DNA from: Byssochlamys sp. IMV 00236 | Taxonomy: Eukaryota; Ascomycota; Eurotiomycetes; Eurotiales; Thermoascaceae | DNA: 52,999 bases | Direction: 5' to 3' | Assembly: GCA_001931875.2 (NCBI GenBank) | Contig: MSJH02000498.1 | Location: forward strand, 1-52,999 | Part shown: piece by piece, positions 23,701-33,972 of the stretch | How positions within the stretch are numbered: the first letter of the stretch is position 1 | How the letters are laid out: the number at the start of each line of letters is the position of its first letter | Position numbers and translations under genes: made by a program | The notes under the pieces: generated by a model | Told to the model about the DNA's origin: nothing | The model's input: the letters and a program-made list of their open reading frames with translations, nothing else | The model's database searches: none

Positions 23701-25213
23701 TTGACTGGGACAACGTTTCGTTTTCGGATACATTCGACAATAACACGATTGATGGTTTTTCTGGTTCACTCTCATGAGATGCGTCTTGTTCGCTGAGCAC
23801 AGCTGTCTTTGGCTTGGCACCTGCTGTATCCGCCATATCAGACGTCTTGTTGAAATCCAATTGTTCGTTTTGTAACATCAGTCGCTTTGATTTTTCAAAT
23901 GCGCCGATCCATTCACGCATTTCTTCCTCTGTTTCGGCCTGAAGTACAAAGGATGGCCTATATATATATAATTTACATGTCACTGTCTTTAAATGTAGGG
24001 TCAATGAACTTACTGCTGAGCACATACGACCTCAAAGCAAAATCGTCGGTCGATATCTGTGATTGGCTTGACGTCGCAGAGCAGAACAGACACACGATCC
24101 CCAATCGCAACCATTCCTTTTGATCGACTGTTTGAGATGTAACAACTACCAAAGCATCCATCATACAAAAAGAACCAACGTCGAATCCAATTGTTACGGG
24201 TTGTTCTCATAAAGAGATACCCCCATTTTTGGCTGCTGGTCGTGGCTAGGCTGGATGTATAGTCCAATGAATGTCGATTACTGTGACTCGCGCTCGTGTA
24301 TTTATCCAAATCTCTAGGAGGTCGTATAATATTCAGATAATCGCTTTCCAACACATTTCGGTTATGCTGTAAGTGATGTAATTGATAATTGCACGTATCT
24401 TTATCATCAAGCAACCATTGTTTCCAGGAACTTAGATTAGATTCTATTCTTGACCAAGAGTCTGAACCACCTTCAAAGTCCTTGAGGTGATATAGAGTGG
24501 CCAAGGTGAACTTTTCGACAAGAAAGTGTTCTAGAAGGGAGCGAAAATGAAGTAATCGAACGACATGTTGTCCGGACATACGCACATATGCCTTTCTTGC
24601 CTCATACAATCTAAATGCCTCTTCTCTTAAAGCCGAGGCTTCCTTTGTCTTGCTTTGAGAGACGTATTTATAGAGCTGACTTTCGTATCTTTCCAAGCAT
24701 TTTTCGTACTGCTTTTTAAAATCCTTAAACTCCTTCAGTTGTACCTTCACAAATGATTGAAGCGGCTGAATAAAGTTATCCTCAAGGTCCGAAACCTAAA
24801 GTATAGCTTTAGTAAAGTCACCATTTAAATCATTTGCATTACCAATTTAGTCTTGAACGCCAAACTTGTCTGTAAAGCATCTGAAAAGTTTTTGATGACG
24901 GCTCCCGTGAAATTTGGGTCAATCATGATACTGTCGATACCGACTGGGATAACCTTTTTACAGAGCGTGTTTGTTTCCAGGTTGAATTCTAAGTTTTTTT
25001 TTGGTTAGATGAGTTTAGGTAAGCATTGATCTTACTGTTGAGTTTTTCTGCATATTGCTTCATGTATTTAGATAGTGAATCCAACCATTTTTCGAGCAAG
25101 TCGAGTTGTTCGTCAAAATGCAAAGAAGAGGAACGATAGACAGGTGAATCAGTAATAGCATCATGTAAAGTTAATAACGTTGACTGAACATGGCTATTAT
25201 TTACAGCTTGCAT
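20764..25213 (-). CDS. BAR-PH-GRAM-VASt sterol-transfer protein (Lam/Sip3-like)
   Basis: Eleven exons (25213-25036, 24988-24843, 24795-24014, 23957-23284, 23236-22995, 22944-22735, 22677-22239, 22189-21995, 21939-21792, 21741-21133, 21073-20764) encode 1310 residues. Domain order: a helical BAR-like region (1-~250); a PH domain from KWGYLFMRTTRNNWIRRWFF (~295) to EEMREWIGAFEKS; a Ser/Thr-rich linker; a GRAM domain with FGYSYTGKGFITQETFWFYS (~645) through TDIKAIRIIRD; an Ala/Ser-rich linker; a VASt (START-like) domain from SEVELPVSAKQLYYLLFDDD (~915) to YLKYCITWI; one membrane segment VSVAAIAFIWLLYSWLF (~1155); and a C-terminal tail. This is the architecture of yeast Lam1/Ysp1 and Lam3/Sip3, ER-anchored sterol carriers at ER-plasma membrane contacts. 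An intron carries a 25-T run (21099-21123). Confidence 0.9.
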
Positions 25214-25244
25214 TCTAAGGCAAAGAAAAGAAAAAAAAAGTAAG

Positions 25245-25278
<34 letters not shown>

Positions 25279-26273
25279 AGAAAAGTGAGGCGTATGACGA
25301 GCCCGTTTTCATCCCTCCATTTGCTTATGCGCGGCCAATAAAATTAAATTTTATTCTCCTCTTCTGCCCCCAAACCAAGGTTGTGTGTATTGTCAGCTAA
25401 GGAGGCCATGTTTTACTGTTACTATTTTAGACAACGCATGTTCCCCCCTTTTTTTCTATTATGCTCACGACGCAGAGAAATAGCTTAGACTTGAGAAAAG
25501 CTTGGCTATCGGGTCAAGAAATTTGCGCATGCTTAATTACAGGTTAAATGATTGCCTTTTATGGAACATGAATACCCAAAAAAGTCTATTTTCTCCCTCT
25601 CTCTTGCTGCGCCTTGGGTAAATAGACAAGGCAGACGGTGCGTGTGACTCATTGCACAACAAGACTAGATGATGCTGTCTATTTTATGCGAAGGGAGAAA
25701 CTTTGCAAGAAAGATCCGTTTTCCTGTCTACCCAATGTTTTGATTGGAAAGGACGCATAAACTAAAAGGCCTATGCGGAGTTTATGTCAGTAATAAAAGC
25801 TCACTATTTACTTGATTGAGAATGTAACGAGTAAAGGAAGAAAGAAAAACAGAGGAAGAGGAGAATGGAAAGTAACCAAGATCACCTAAGTGAAATACGA
25901 TAGACTTAAATCTGCTCTGGGTTTTGTAATAGTCCTTTTAAAAAAGCAATACTTCTTCGGTATCATCTATTGTATCAAGCGTGGAGAAACATTCAAATAA
26001 TGAGACATTTGGCATGGCTTCTCTCTGGCCCTCATGGCACTGTTATGATCATTCTAAAAGAGTGATGAACAAGACAATACTATGAGAACACTAGTTCTAA
26101 AGAACAGCTAAGAAAGAAGCCTATCATTTCTAACCAACATAAAGAGCAAAATTTGAATCAGCGTTAACCGCTTAAGCAATTTAATGCAGAGATTGGCTGT
26201 TTAATAATTTATTTCCCGACCGTCTCAATTTAGGTAAGTGGGAATACGGCTGACATAAATCAGTGTTCTTCAT
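25214..26273. other. Spacer between divergent LAM-like and Pex8-like genes
   Basis: This 1.06-kb interval should hold both promoters. A 31-A homopolymer (25245-25275) lies just upstream of the LAM-like start codon. No ORF, tRNA or structural RNA was recognised. Confidence 0.55.
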
Positions 26274-28657
26274 ATGTCAGGTCAACAGACACAAGAGGAT
26301 CTAAAAGAGATTGCAAAGCAATTATCAGATGCTTATTACAAAATACTACAACATTCAACATTAAGCGAGCAAACGGTATAAAAAAATATAATGTGTGTTG
26401 TAATGTTGCTAATGTCCTTTGAGCAGATCTTGGATGCCCTGAGTTTATTATCTAAGCACAGCCATGATCTACCCTTGTCATGGTTCACCAACGAGTTTTT
26501 AGATCAATTATTTGTTTTGAAAACCAAACTTGAAAACACAAGTGGACTACTTTCTATCGTTACTCTCTTATCAGCATGGTTGCGTCTGAGCAAAGATAAC
26601 GACCATCGACAGAAACTAGCACTTGATATACTCGAAAGTATCTTAAGAAAGGACGATACGACCAGATTACAAAAGGAAGCTTGGATCGGATGGGTTGCTC
26701 TTATCGGTAAAGGTAATCATGATGCTCGAGTACTTGAAGGAATGATCAGTGTGGTCGAAAGGTACAGTCAAAAACAGTCGCTCGAATTGGACGCAGGTCT
26801 GGCGCATGTTTTGGCCATGACAAATACATTGAATGAATTTGAGATCGAGCCTTGTCAAAGGCTGTTGAATGTGTATGCAAAGCACGTTTCAGCCAGAGGA
26901 TTTGACGGTGCACGAGCATTGATGGATGCGTTGGAACATGCGACCGATGTTCGGTCTCAAGAAAAACCTCAGACGCGAGCAGAGGCAGATTTGACCACAC
27001 TTGTGCAGTTGGTGATCGATTTGGAGGACAAGGCTCGCTTATCAGCCTTGGCGGGTATAGTGTAAAGTGTTGTTGATTAAAAAAGATGGCGTTACTCACC
27101 TATAAGTAGTCGAGCGCTTCAGTTCAATCAAGGCAAGAATACAAAAAAGGTGATAAAGCAAAGAGAAAAGGCTGAAAAGGCACTCATGGAGCAACTAAGC
27201 ATTGCATTGACATCAGGCCATGTTTGTCAAGATACCCTCGCCTATATCGCCTCTCGGTGTCTTTTGCAAGTTCCTGAAAAAGAATTGGCTCATTTACCAT
27301 CGACTGACCTCTTGCACATCTTAGTCTCAAGCCTGTTGACCAGTGCATTGGCCATTCAACATCAAGAGCCGCTCTCTCGACTGATCAACTCGAAAGAGAG
27401 TGTTGAGGAAATAAAGGCGTTTGTTGATCAGCCCCTGTTCAAACAAGTCGGCCGTATCTCACGCACGATTGCAAGAATCATCCAGATTGCAGATATTCGT
27501 CAAGCTGAGCATATCATGGATAGACTCGTAGGCTTTTCATACAATGTCTTTATTGACTGGGATCAATTTATAATAGCCAATATAGGTACACATCTAAAAA
27601 GAAAAAAATGACAATAACTTATGGTTATTAGATGCCAATTTGTATAAGCAAATCGAAGAACATGCCTGGACATTTCTCAAGAGCGTCTTGTTTTCATTCA
27701 CCGTGATCTTGAAGTCGATCGCTGTGGATATACCCAATGGACAAGGCCTGGTCGAGATCCCAAACGCAGCTCAAGACACTCTGTCGATCTTTGCCAACTT
27801 GCACTTTATCACACACCATCTTGGCCAAGGCGCAGGCCGTCAAGCGTATCAGGATACCCTGACGAACGTCGTAGCCTATCTTTTACAACCTGACCATCAG
27901 TGCCAGCTTAACCGACTCTTGTCAAGCGCGTTCAAGGAATACAGCCAGCCGCTTTATACAAACGACACCACACCTGCCGTTGAGCTCTTGTCGACCGTCA
28001 AGCAGATGCGTCTCTTGTTCTTTACGGATTTACTCGAACAAACGGTCAAGAGTGTCGATGATGCCACACTCGAACACCAGATCTTACCCGTTATCTACCC
28101 GATCCTCAAATGGAAACGTGTCGAAAACAAGGATCTTTACGAAAGCGCACACACGGTTGTCATTAGCACGTTCCTAGCAGCCAAGCCAGTCTGTTCTGAA
28201 CTGTCGGTTGCATATGCCGATATACTGATCGATGTAAGACTCTTTTGTATATTATTGCTTTCCTATTAATTTCATATAGAATTTCCCTGAGCCTATCAAT
28301 CTTGATCAACTCCGTTTTGGCTTCACTACTATGGTCAAAGCGCTATGTGAAATCGATGACGCCCTCGCTTGGTTCGTTGTGAACCGATTGATCGAAAAGA
28401 TTCATAACCTGGAAATGGTACGTCGAGCAGAGTACTTGACGGTGCTGATCGATATGCTCAAACCACTCTCTTTGGGTCCCTTTTTCCCATCCATTCTCGA
28501 TGAGATCCGAGCCCAAGTCCAAGTTCAGACGCCTAAAATGCAACTGGCCACTCTCAAAATCATCTTTGATACCGTGAGTGGGCCTGGAATATCTGATATG
28601 CGACGAAAGCAAGCTGTGGGTTGGTATTTGGATTTAAAACGTGAATTGAAATTATGA
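26274..28657 (+). CDS. Pex8-like helical-repeat protein (tentative)
   Basis: Five exons (26274-26375, 26427-27054, 27115-27585, 27632-28233, 28280-28657) encode 726 residues, almost wholly helical. I see no signal peptide or membrane segment. The region from EEHAWTFLKSVLFSFTVILK through DTLSIFANLHFITHHLGQGA, QMRLLFFTDLLEQTVKSV, LYESAHTVVISTFLAAKP and NFPEPINLDQLRFGF matches the order of conserved blocks I associate with fungal Pex8/PexH, the intraperoxisomal organiser of the import receptor machinery. The resemblance is from memory of family pattern and not certain; an unrelated HEAT-like protein is the alternative. The C-terminus (LDLKRELKL) is not a clear PTS1. The acceptor of intron 2 (27114) was chosen by frame; the nearer AGs give a stop. 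Confidence 0.6.
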
Positions 28658-28675
28658 TTTTATTAAATAAAGCGT

Positions 28676-28789
28676 TTATGATGAAGATTTCTTTTCATTG
28701 ACAGAAACAAAATGGTAAGTGACGATTAAAAGCATGGTGATGACTCCAAGTGAATTAGCAATAAAGGCAAGTTGGTTATCCGTAATCAT
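28676..28789 (-). CDS. OST4: OST4, oligosaccharyltransferase minisubunit
   Basis: An intronless 38-codon frame encodes 37 residues beginning MITDNQLAFIANSLGVITML and continuing LIVTYHFVSVNEKKSSS. It matches OST4 (36-37 residues in yeast and human) across its whole length: MI(S/T)D.QL at the start, one membrane helix, and a YH(x)V motif before a short polar tail. OST4 stabilises the Stt3-containing oligosaccharyltransferase complex in the ER membrane during N-glycosylation. It is tail-to-tail with the Pex8-like gene, with 18 bp between stops. Confidence 0.93.
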   Translation of the reverse strand: MITDNQLAFIANSLGVITMLLIVTYHFVSVNEKKSSS

Positions 28790-29050
28790 GTTCTTTAAAT
28801 AGTTTAGTCATCATTTCAACATGTTGCTTCTTTCTTACCTTTTTTCTTTTATTGGAAAGAAGATGGACCTGTTAAGAGAATGCTAAATCCCCGAAAGAAT
28901 TTAAAGTCCTAATAAAATAGAAAGTAATACTAGGGGCACTGCAAAAGGACACTACAAAATCCAGAAAAAGTAATACTCCCCCAAATTGTAGAACAAAACA
29001 AATAGATAATAGCTCGTCTTGTATGTTTTTTCGTTTTACTATATTCGTAA
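28790..29050. other. Spacer upstream of OST4
   Basis: It should contain the OST4 promoter and leader (a T-rich run at 28846-28856). A gt-aag donor-like site lies in the leader on minus. No other feature seen. Confidence 0.4.
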
Positions 29051-29401
29051 TCAAATATGTGAAGCTGATTTTGATCCGCTCGAAGAAAGGACATGGTACA
29101 AGGAAGGACTATCCAATCGAAGAGCATTCATCATTGTAAGGCTTGGCAATGGGCATATCTTCTGGGTAAACTTTTGATATTCTGTATATCTGAGAATATC
29201 ATTTACCAACAGAGTGAGCGGAAGCTGATATATAATAAGATGAGAGCACTGTTTGCGTGAAATATATGGCATCAATTTGTTGATAATTAACAGACACGCT
29301 GCAATCTCTTCTTTACTCATATCAGGACATTTTTCTTTTAGGTCGTCTGAAGAAACTGAACTGCCTGAATCTGCGAAGAGCAAGCCTTTGATGACAGACT
29401 T
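29051..29401 (-). pseudogene. Hypothetical ORF, probably truncated
   Basis: A minus-strand frame of about 117 codons has coding-like composition, including SSDDLKEKCPDMSKEEIAAC, IIYQLPLTLLVNDILRYTEY and QKFTQKICPLPS. No ATG opens the frame: a stop precedes the first possible codon, though an AG at the exon edge (ttgaag) could act as a splice acceptor. I do not recognise the family. It looks like a fragment of a lineage-specific protein, left without a proper 5' end. Domain, partner and function are unknown. Confidence 0.4.
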
Positions 29402-29404
29402 CAA

Positions 29405-29814
29405 TGATCATCTTCGCTATCGCTATGATCAGTTCCGATTTATTCTTATTTCTTTAATTCCTTGTCGAGCATGAACTGGTGTACACTACGCACACGAGGA
29501 AATCCACGAGAGAGTTAATATTACAAGCGCTACTTGTGATATCAACAAATCTTTTCAATGTACAACGTCAAGCTAAACCTGTTCAAAGAACAGATATTTT
29601 TCCATGTTCCTTGGTATAGAATAAAATTTCAAGAAAAAGAGATAAAATGTAGTTATTGCTGCATTTTAATTTTTTATGTTGCCAATTTGCTCAACAAAGG
29701 ACCAAAGCCATTCAAGAGTAATAGTGATAAACCCGTATGTTTTATATCAAAGGATGTCTCATTGGACAGCATTAGGCTAGGTAGACACTTGCGGAGTTAG
29801 CAATGGATGCCCTG

Positions 29815-29846
<32 letters not shown>

Positions 29847-30061
29847 TGTATTCATTGACCTATATTTCTTTTATACGTTTGGCCAATCAATCATCTTTGT
29901 GTTGATAACTTTTTTAAAAGAAAGAAAATCCAGTAGCACAAGAACCTTTGATGACGTTCCAGCCAATTAAATTTGTTTTGACTACCAAATATGGTCCCTG
30001 TTTTATAAAGTTCTTTTTTTTTTTTCTTCTCTCTCAAATAGACTTAAAGAGCACCCACAAA
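29405..30061. other. Spacer with decayed ORF fragment and poly-A tract
   Basis: It contains coding fragment copy B (29741-29790) and a 30-A run (29815-29844) right after it. An A-run directly 3' of a dead coding fragment on the same strand would fit a retrocopied or retrotransposed sequence, but no target-site duplication was identified. The last ~150 bp should be the UPF0658 promoter. Confidence 0.45.
29741..29790 (+). repeat. Decayed coding fragment, copy B (FISxxV..RLGR)
   Basis: Homologous to 11962-12011 (opposite strand). In the surrounding frame it reads FISKDVSLDSIRLGRH and is preceded by NLLNKGPKPF. A stop follows shortly (29797-29799). Confidence 0.6.
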
Positions 30062-31526
30062 ATGTCAGAAGAGAGTTTTGATACTTCGTCAAGAAAAATG
30101 TTTGACGCAACAAAAGAAGTGAATAATAAAACTGATAACAACAATAGACTTCATGTAACTATAAAACACATGCTTAACTACAATAATAACCTTATATATA
30201 TAGTTTTGGTCTAATTCAACAAATTCAGTATCACTCGTTTTACTGTCTATACTTGAAGCCATCATCGTGATTGCATTAGAAGCTGTCATATTTGTCAACT
30301 TTCATAATACAGAGTAAGAAATAATAGTAATAATAATAATATACGTTATAAACTTGATGTTTTTGTGTGTGTAGGTTTTCAAAACATAACCTCGGTTTAG
30401 GTATTCCTGTCTACTTGATGATTTTTATAACCAGTCAAGTATTTCAAGTATTCACCGCATGGGATGCTGTAAGAGAGCTTACTTTGCATAATAACAACAC
30501 TGTTAACACATCTATAGGTCCGTGCACAGAATACAATACAGGTCATTGCATTTTTGTTATTCAATCTATGCTGCTTTGTATATGCTGTTTTCCAATTCAA
30601 GCAAATGGCAGATGCATTAACGTCCAATGACCCTTATTTAGGAGAATTGGCTAATTGGCTCAAGTCTTTTATTTATCGTCTGTTGATTGCTGTTGCTGTT
30701 ATCACTGGAGTATGTCAATTAGCTTATTTTTACCTTGGTATACGCTTATATCAAGAATTCGGGTATGTTTGCATATGTATATATTATCAACAGCAACTAA
30801 TGATATGATAGATGGAAGATCTACAAAAGAATAGGCGCTGACCCAGAAATAAGAAGTAAGGAAGACATCCTTTTGTGTTTTGTATAACTCATGTATTATA
30901 GATATGTATAGATGGTACCAGATCTTTTTGACTATTCTCAAGCTTGACTTTTTCTTCTTTTTGGGTTACTCTATCCAATACCTCATCTTGGTCCTTCGAA
31001 ATAATGATCCAGAATTTCCATTGACTATCGTTGCTCTACCCGTAACTTGTCTAGTCCTGTTGTTAGCTGTCTATGCAGTAAGTAAAGATCATAACGTCAT
31101 CATTCTCACTCATATCATGTTTAGGTAAGACACGAATCAAAATGGTTAATCAGCTTATTCTTTTTGGGTTTATTTGCTGGTGTTGCCTACTTTAGCTTCA
31201 AATTATATCGAATCTATGACGTATCACAAGCTGAAAAATACAAGTTTGTAAAGGACTTTTTGACCTTCTTTGGCAAGTAAAACCATGTTATGTGTCTATG
31301 TAAATATTAACACTTTTTTATAGCCAGCGTATCCTTAGCCTTTGTTATCTTGACACTTGTCAATGCGATCATTTGTTTTCTCAATTTCGATAAAGGATTG
31401 AAACCTCATTGTAAGTTCTATACTCAAAAGTATTAAAGGTGTCTAATCGTCTATACAGTAACATCTAGGTACCGTCAATCATCAGCACCCGAAAACCTTA
31501 ATGAACGTACACTTTCTCTTGATTAA
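30062..31526 (+). CDS. UPF0658 Golgi-type membrane protein
   Basis: Nine exons (30062-30118, 30204-30313, 30375-30468, 30518-30762, 30812-30855, 30902-31077, 31125-31272, 31324-31410, 31459-31526) encode 342 residues with about seven hydrophobic segments. It matches the fungal UPF0658 family (Golgi membrane proteins of unknown biochemical function, known from fission yeast): VSLVLLSILEAIIVIALEAV, VFQVFTAWDAVRAQNTIQVI, FGWKIYKRIGADPEIRNMYR followed by WYQIFLTILKLDFFFFLGYS, and the C-terminal hydrophobic block ending FLNFDKGLKPH. The loop with the WKIYKRIGAD and MYRWYQ motifs is the best signature. Intron 7 (31273-31323) uses a GC donor (ggcaagt); a GT donor two bases downstream would break the frame. 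The cytosolic tail is short and polar. Confidence 0.85.
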
Positions 31527-31657
31527 TATACACACACATATATATATTTATGAACTGGCTTCATAAAATTACTTTTTCCTCGCATTTGTATCATTTACTT
31601 GTCATTTACCGTTTTCCCCTTCTCTTTCTTATATTCCCTCCCTTTCTTGACGTCTAT

Positions 31658-31705
<48 letters not shown>

Positions 31706-31754
31706 CTTTATTATTATTATTATTATTATTGTTACTGTTATTAAATTTAATGCG
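31527..31754. repeat. Spacer with T45 homopolymer and TTA microsatellite
   Basis: A run of 45 T (31661-31705) is followed by ctttattatta... trinucleotide repeats (~31706-31730). It lies between two convergent genes, so it would fall in a 3' UTR or terminator zone. Runs of this length are unreliable in most sequencing data. Confidence 0.8.
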
Positions 31755-33061
31755 CTATGACCAAACATCCCAGCTTTTCTTCTTTTTAGCTTCCTTTTCG
31801 TGTTGTATCCATTTAGGTAAGCAAGTATCATAATGTTGATCATGGTCAATACTTTCATCTGATGTGCCTGTTGGACATTCACATCTACATCCAATATCTT
31901 TTGAAGGTGATGGACAATGTCTATAAAGATCATGCTGATACCCAAAATCTTCAAAATAATGAACCTCGGATGTTTCCAAGAATAAACCAGCGGCCAATGA
32001 ATGCACTAGAGTATAATAAACATCTTGTCGCTAAATATATCTCTTTTTTTTTTTTTTTTTTACCTGGTGCATCTCCCCATCGTTCATAAAAGAAGTTACC
32101 CGTCTTGTCCAGATAATTAAAGAAATCACGGTACTGAGGACTTCTCCAGAGATCAAGGGAAGCGATTTCAAAATTAGACCAAAAATGACACAAGTTGAAA
32201 TCACCCGTGTCCTTGTTGACAAAGTAAGGGAAGAGCAAATGACTCTTTTCTGAAGTATCTATTCTTCTCGTCTTGGCGTACTCCAACACGTGCTGCCATA
32301 AGGTAGGAATCGTTTCTGGCAGTTCAGTCAAAGTGACGACAAACCCATACTTCATTTTATATTTCTCCATGAAAAGGAAGGGATCATAAGTGATATCACA
32401 GTAATACTTGACACCAGGCTCCACACGCCAGTACCAATCAAATTCATCTAATAATGGATGATCAAAGAAGAATCCAGATTGATATCGACACATGTGGTGA
32501 TAACTTTCCAAGTCTCCATAGTAAACACCCTTTCGGCCCATCTCTGCTCGTTTCTCTGCTGCCAATGTCTTATTGACCCACACTGGATAACTCCAATGAT
32601 TCTCGGGGACAAGACCAAAGCGCATATCTGCATTGGGTGCTGCCTTCTTGACTGCCTCTTTGAATTCATCCGTAAAGGGCTCTTCGTTTAGAAATACATA
32701 GGGATATTTAAAGTTCTTGTTGAATCTATCTTCGAAATTGACAATGGTTTGTGCAATATCAGCTTGTTCCCTAATACTTGTGTGAATACATAATCTTTTT
32801 TTTATTCCTTTTTTTTTTTTTTTACTTGTTGCGAACAAGAATCACCATGGCTGCTTTGGCTTTCTTTGCTGGAGGATTGTTTATAAACTGCTTTTGTGGA
32901 AGACATGCTTTTTCATCATAATCTGTATAATAAGCAACTGGCTGTAATTGCTTTGACACCTTTGGATGATTGGCGATCTGGTATAAAAAGAAGAATGCAG
33001 AGACAAATATAACAAGAAGAACTGGCTTTCTTGAAACCGATAGAATCGGGAAAGCTGGCAT
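31755..33061 (-). CDS. GT15 alpha-1,2-mannosyltransferase (Kre2/Ktr family)
   Basis: Three exons (33061-32826, 32770-32064, 32005-31755) encode 397 residues. A short cytosolic tail precedes a signal-anchor (PVLLVIFVSAFFFLYQIA, ~13-30), giving a type II Golgi topology. Catalytic-domain signatures: FEDRFNKNFKYPYVFLNEEP, GDLESYHHMCRYQSGFFFDH, YWRVEPGVKYYCDI, and FNLCHFWSNFEIASLDLWRS, whose Glu is the proposed nucleophile, then YFEDFGYQHD. These enzymes add alpha-1,2-mannose from GDP-mannose to O- and N-glycans of cell-wall proteins. The Cys-rich ending CPSPSKDIGCRCECPTGTSD is family-like. Poly-A/T runs sit in intron 1, intron 2 and just upstream of the start. Confidence 0.92.
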
Positions 33062-33390
33062 CCGAAAGAATAAAGTAATATAAAAAAAAAAAAAAAAAAA
33101 AAAAAGAGAGAGAAGGGGGTGAACATGGGAAAAACCAAAGGGGTGCGTGTAGGGTTATGACAGTTGCATAAAGCCCATTCATTTCAAATGCGTCATGATT
33201 GAAACATGGTCTATATGCATATAGTGTCCTGTTTGGTTTCATCGTGGGGCTCTTATTTTCTCTAGATTAATGTCATATCGAACCCTATCATCTTCCAGAA
33301 TGCCAAGTAAAACCCTTTGTTAACATACACTTTTATAAGCATGCACTTTTTGTTTTTTCTTCTTTCATTTTTTCCATTCTACTTTTTAAA
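33062..33390. promoter_or_regulatory. Divergent promoter region, GT15 / Sfp1-like
   Basis: A 329-bp interval between two divergent start codons. A 24-A run (33082-33105) lies ~20 bp from the GT15 start. A T-rich stretch (33350-33375) lies close to the Sfp1-like start. No specific binding site is claimed. Confidence 0.45.
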
Positions 33391-33972
33391 ATGACAGAAT
33401 ATATTGATGAACGGCAAGCGGTCGAGGAAAAATATTTCAAGGACATTACTTGCTGTGGATTGAGAATCACAAGCTTGTACAAGTTAATAGAGCATCACGA
33501 ACGGTGTCATGAACAATTTGAATTCTGCAGTAATAAAACAGAGGCTCATGTTAATATGCTACGACATCACGACGTCTTTTTTTCTGCAGGTGTTTACATC
33601 AATGAGGCGCCTTATAATAATAACCAAGAGATTGTTGCGATTGATACCTCACTTCTTACCCAGCCAACCGATATGAATAATTCGTTATCTGGTATGTGTA
33701 TGAAGCACATGTTTGTGTATGTAACTAACATGTCTATAGACCGTGGATCAGATCCAGAAAGACGACGACGGTATGTCTGCACAGAACCATTATGTAATAA
33801 AGTATACAAGAACATCAATGGTCTAAGGTATCACCAAACACATGGTCATCATAAGCATCTACCCATATCTCAACTTCATGTCTGTAAACTCTGTGGAAAG
33901 ACCTATAAAGCATCTAATGGACTTCGATATCATATGCGAAGTATGCATACCATTCTTTTATATGACAAATGA
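33391..33972 (+). CDS. Sfp1-like C2H2 zinc-finger regulator
   Basis: Two exons (33391-33691, 33740-33972) give 177 residues. An N-terminal degenerate finger ITCCGLRITSLYKLIEHHER with CH resembles the first finger of the Sfp1 family. Two C-terminal fingers follow: YVCTEPLCNKVYKNINGLRY with HQTHGH, and HVCKLCGKTYKASNGLRYHM with RSMH. The NGLRYH repeats are the hallmark of Sfp1-type proteins, which in yeast drive ribosomal-protein and ribosome-biogenesis genes. Two other such genes (RPL19, RPL27) are close by, which may be chance. The 48-bp intron (33692-33739) is a multiple of three and has no stop, so an unspliced form (193 residues) would also be translatable. Confidence 0.78.
   Translation: MTEYIDERQAVEEKYFKDITCCGLRITSLYKLIEHHERCHEQFEFCSNKTEAHVNMLRHHDVFFSAGVYINEAPYNNNQEIVAIDTSLLTQPTDMNNSLSGMCMKHMFVYVTNMSIDRGSDPERRRRYVCTEPLCNKVYKNINGLRYHQTHGHHKHLPISQLHVCKLCGKTYKASNGLRYHMRSMHTILLYDK

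Noticed and set aside
31595..31954. 119-codon minus-strand frame with poly-Lys
   Set aside because: It is read through the T45 tract and a TTA microsatellite and the wrong frame of the GT15 last exon; not a gene.
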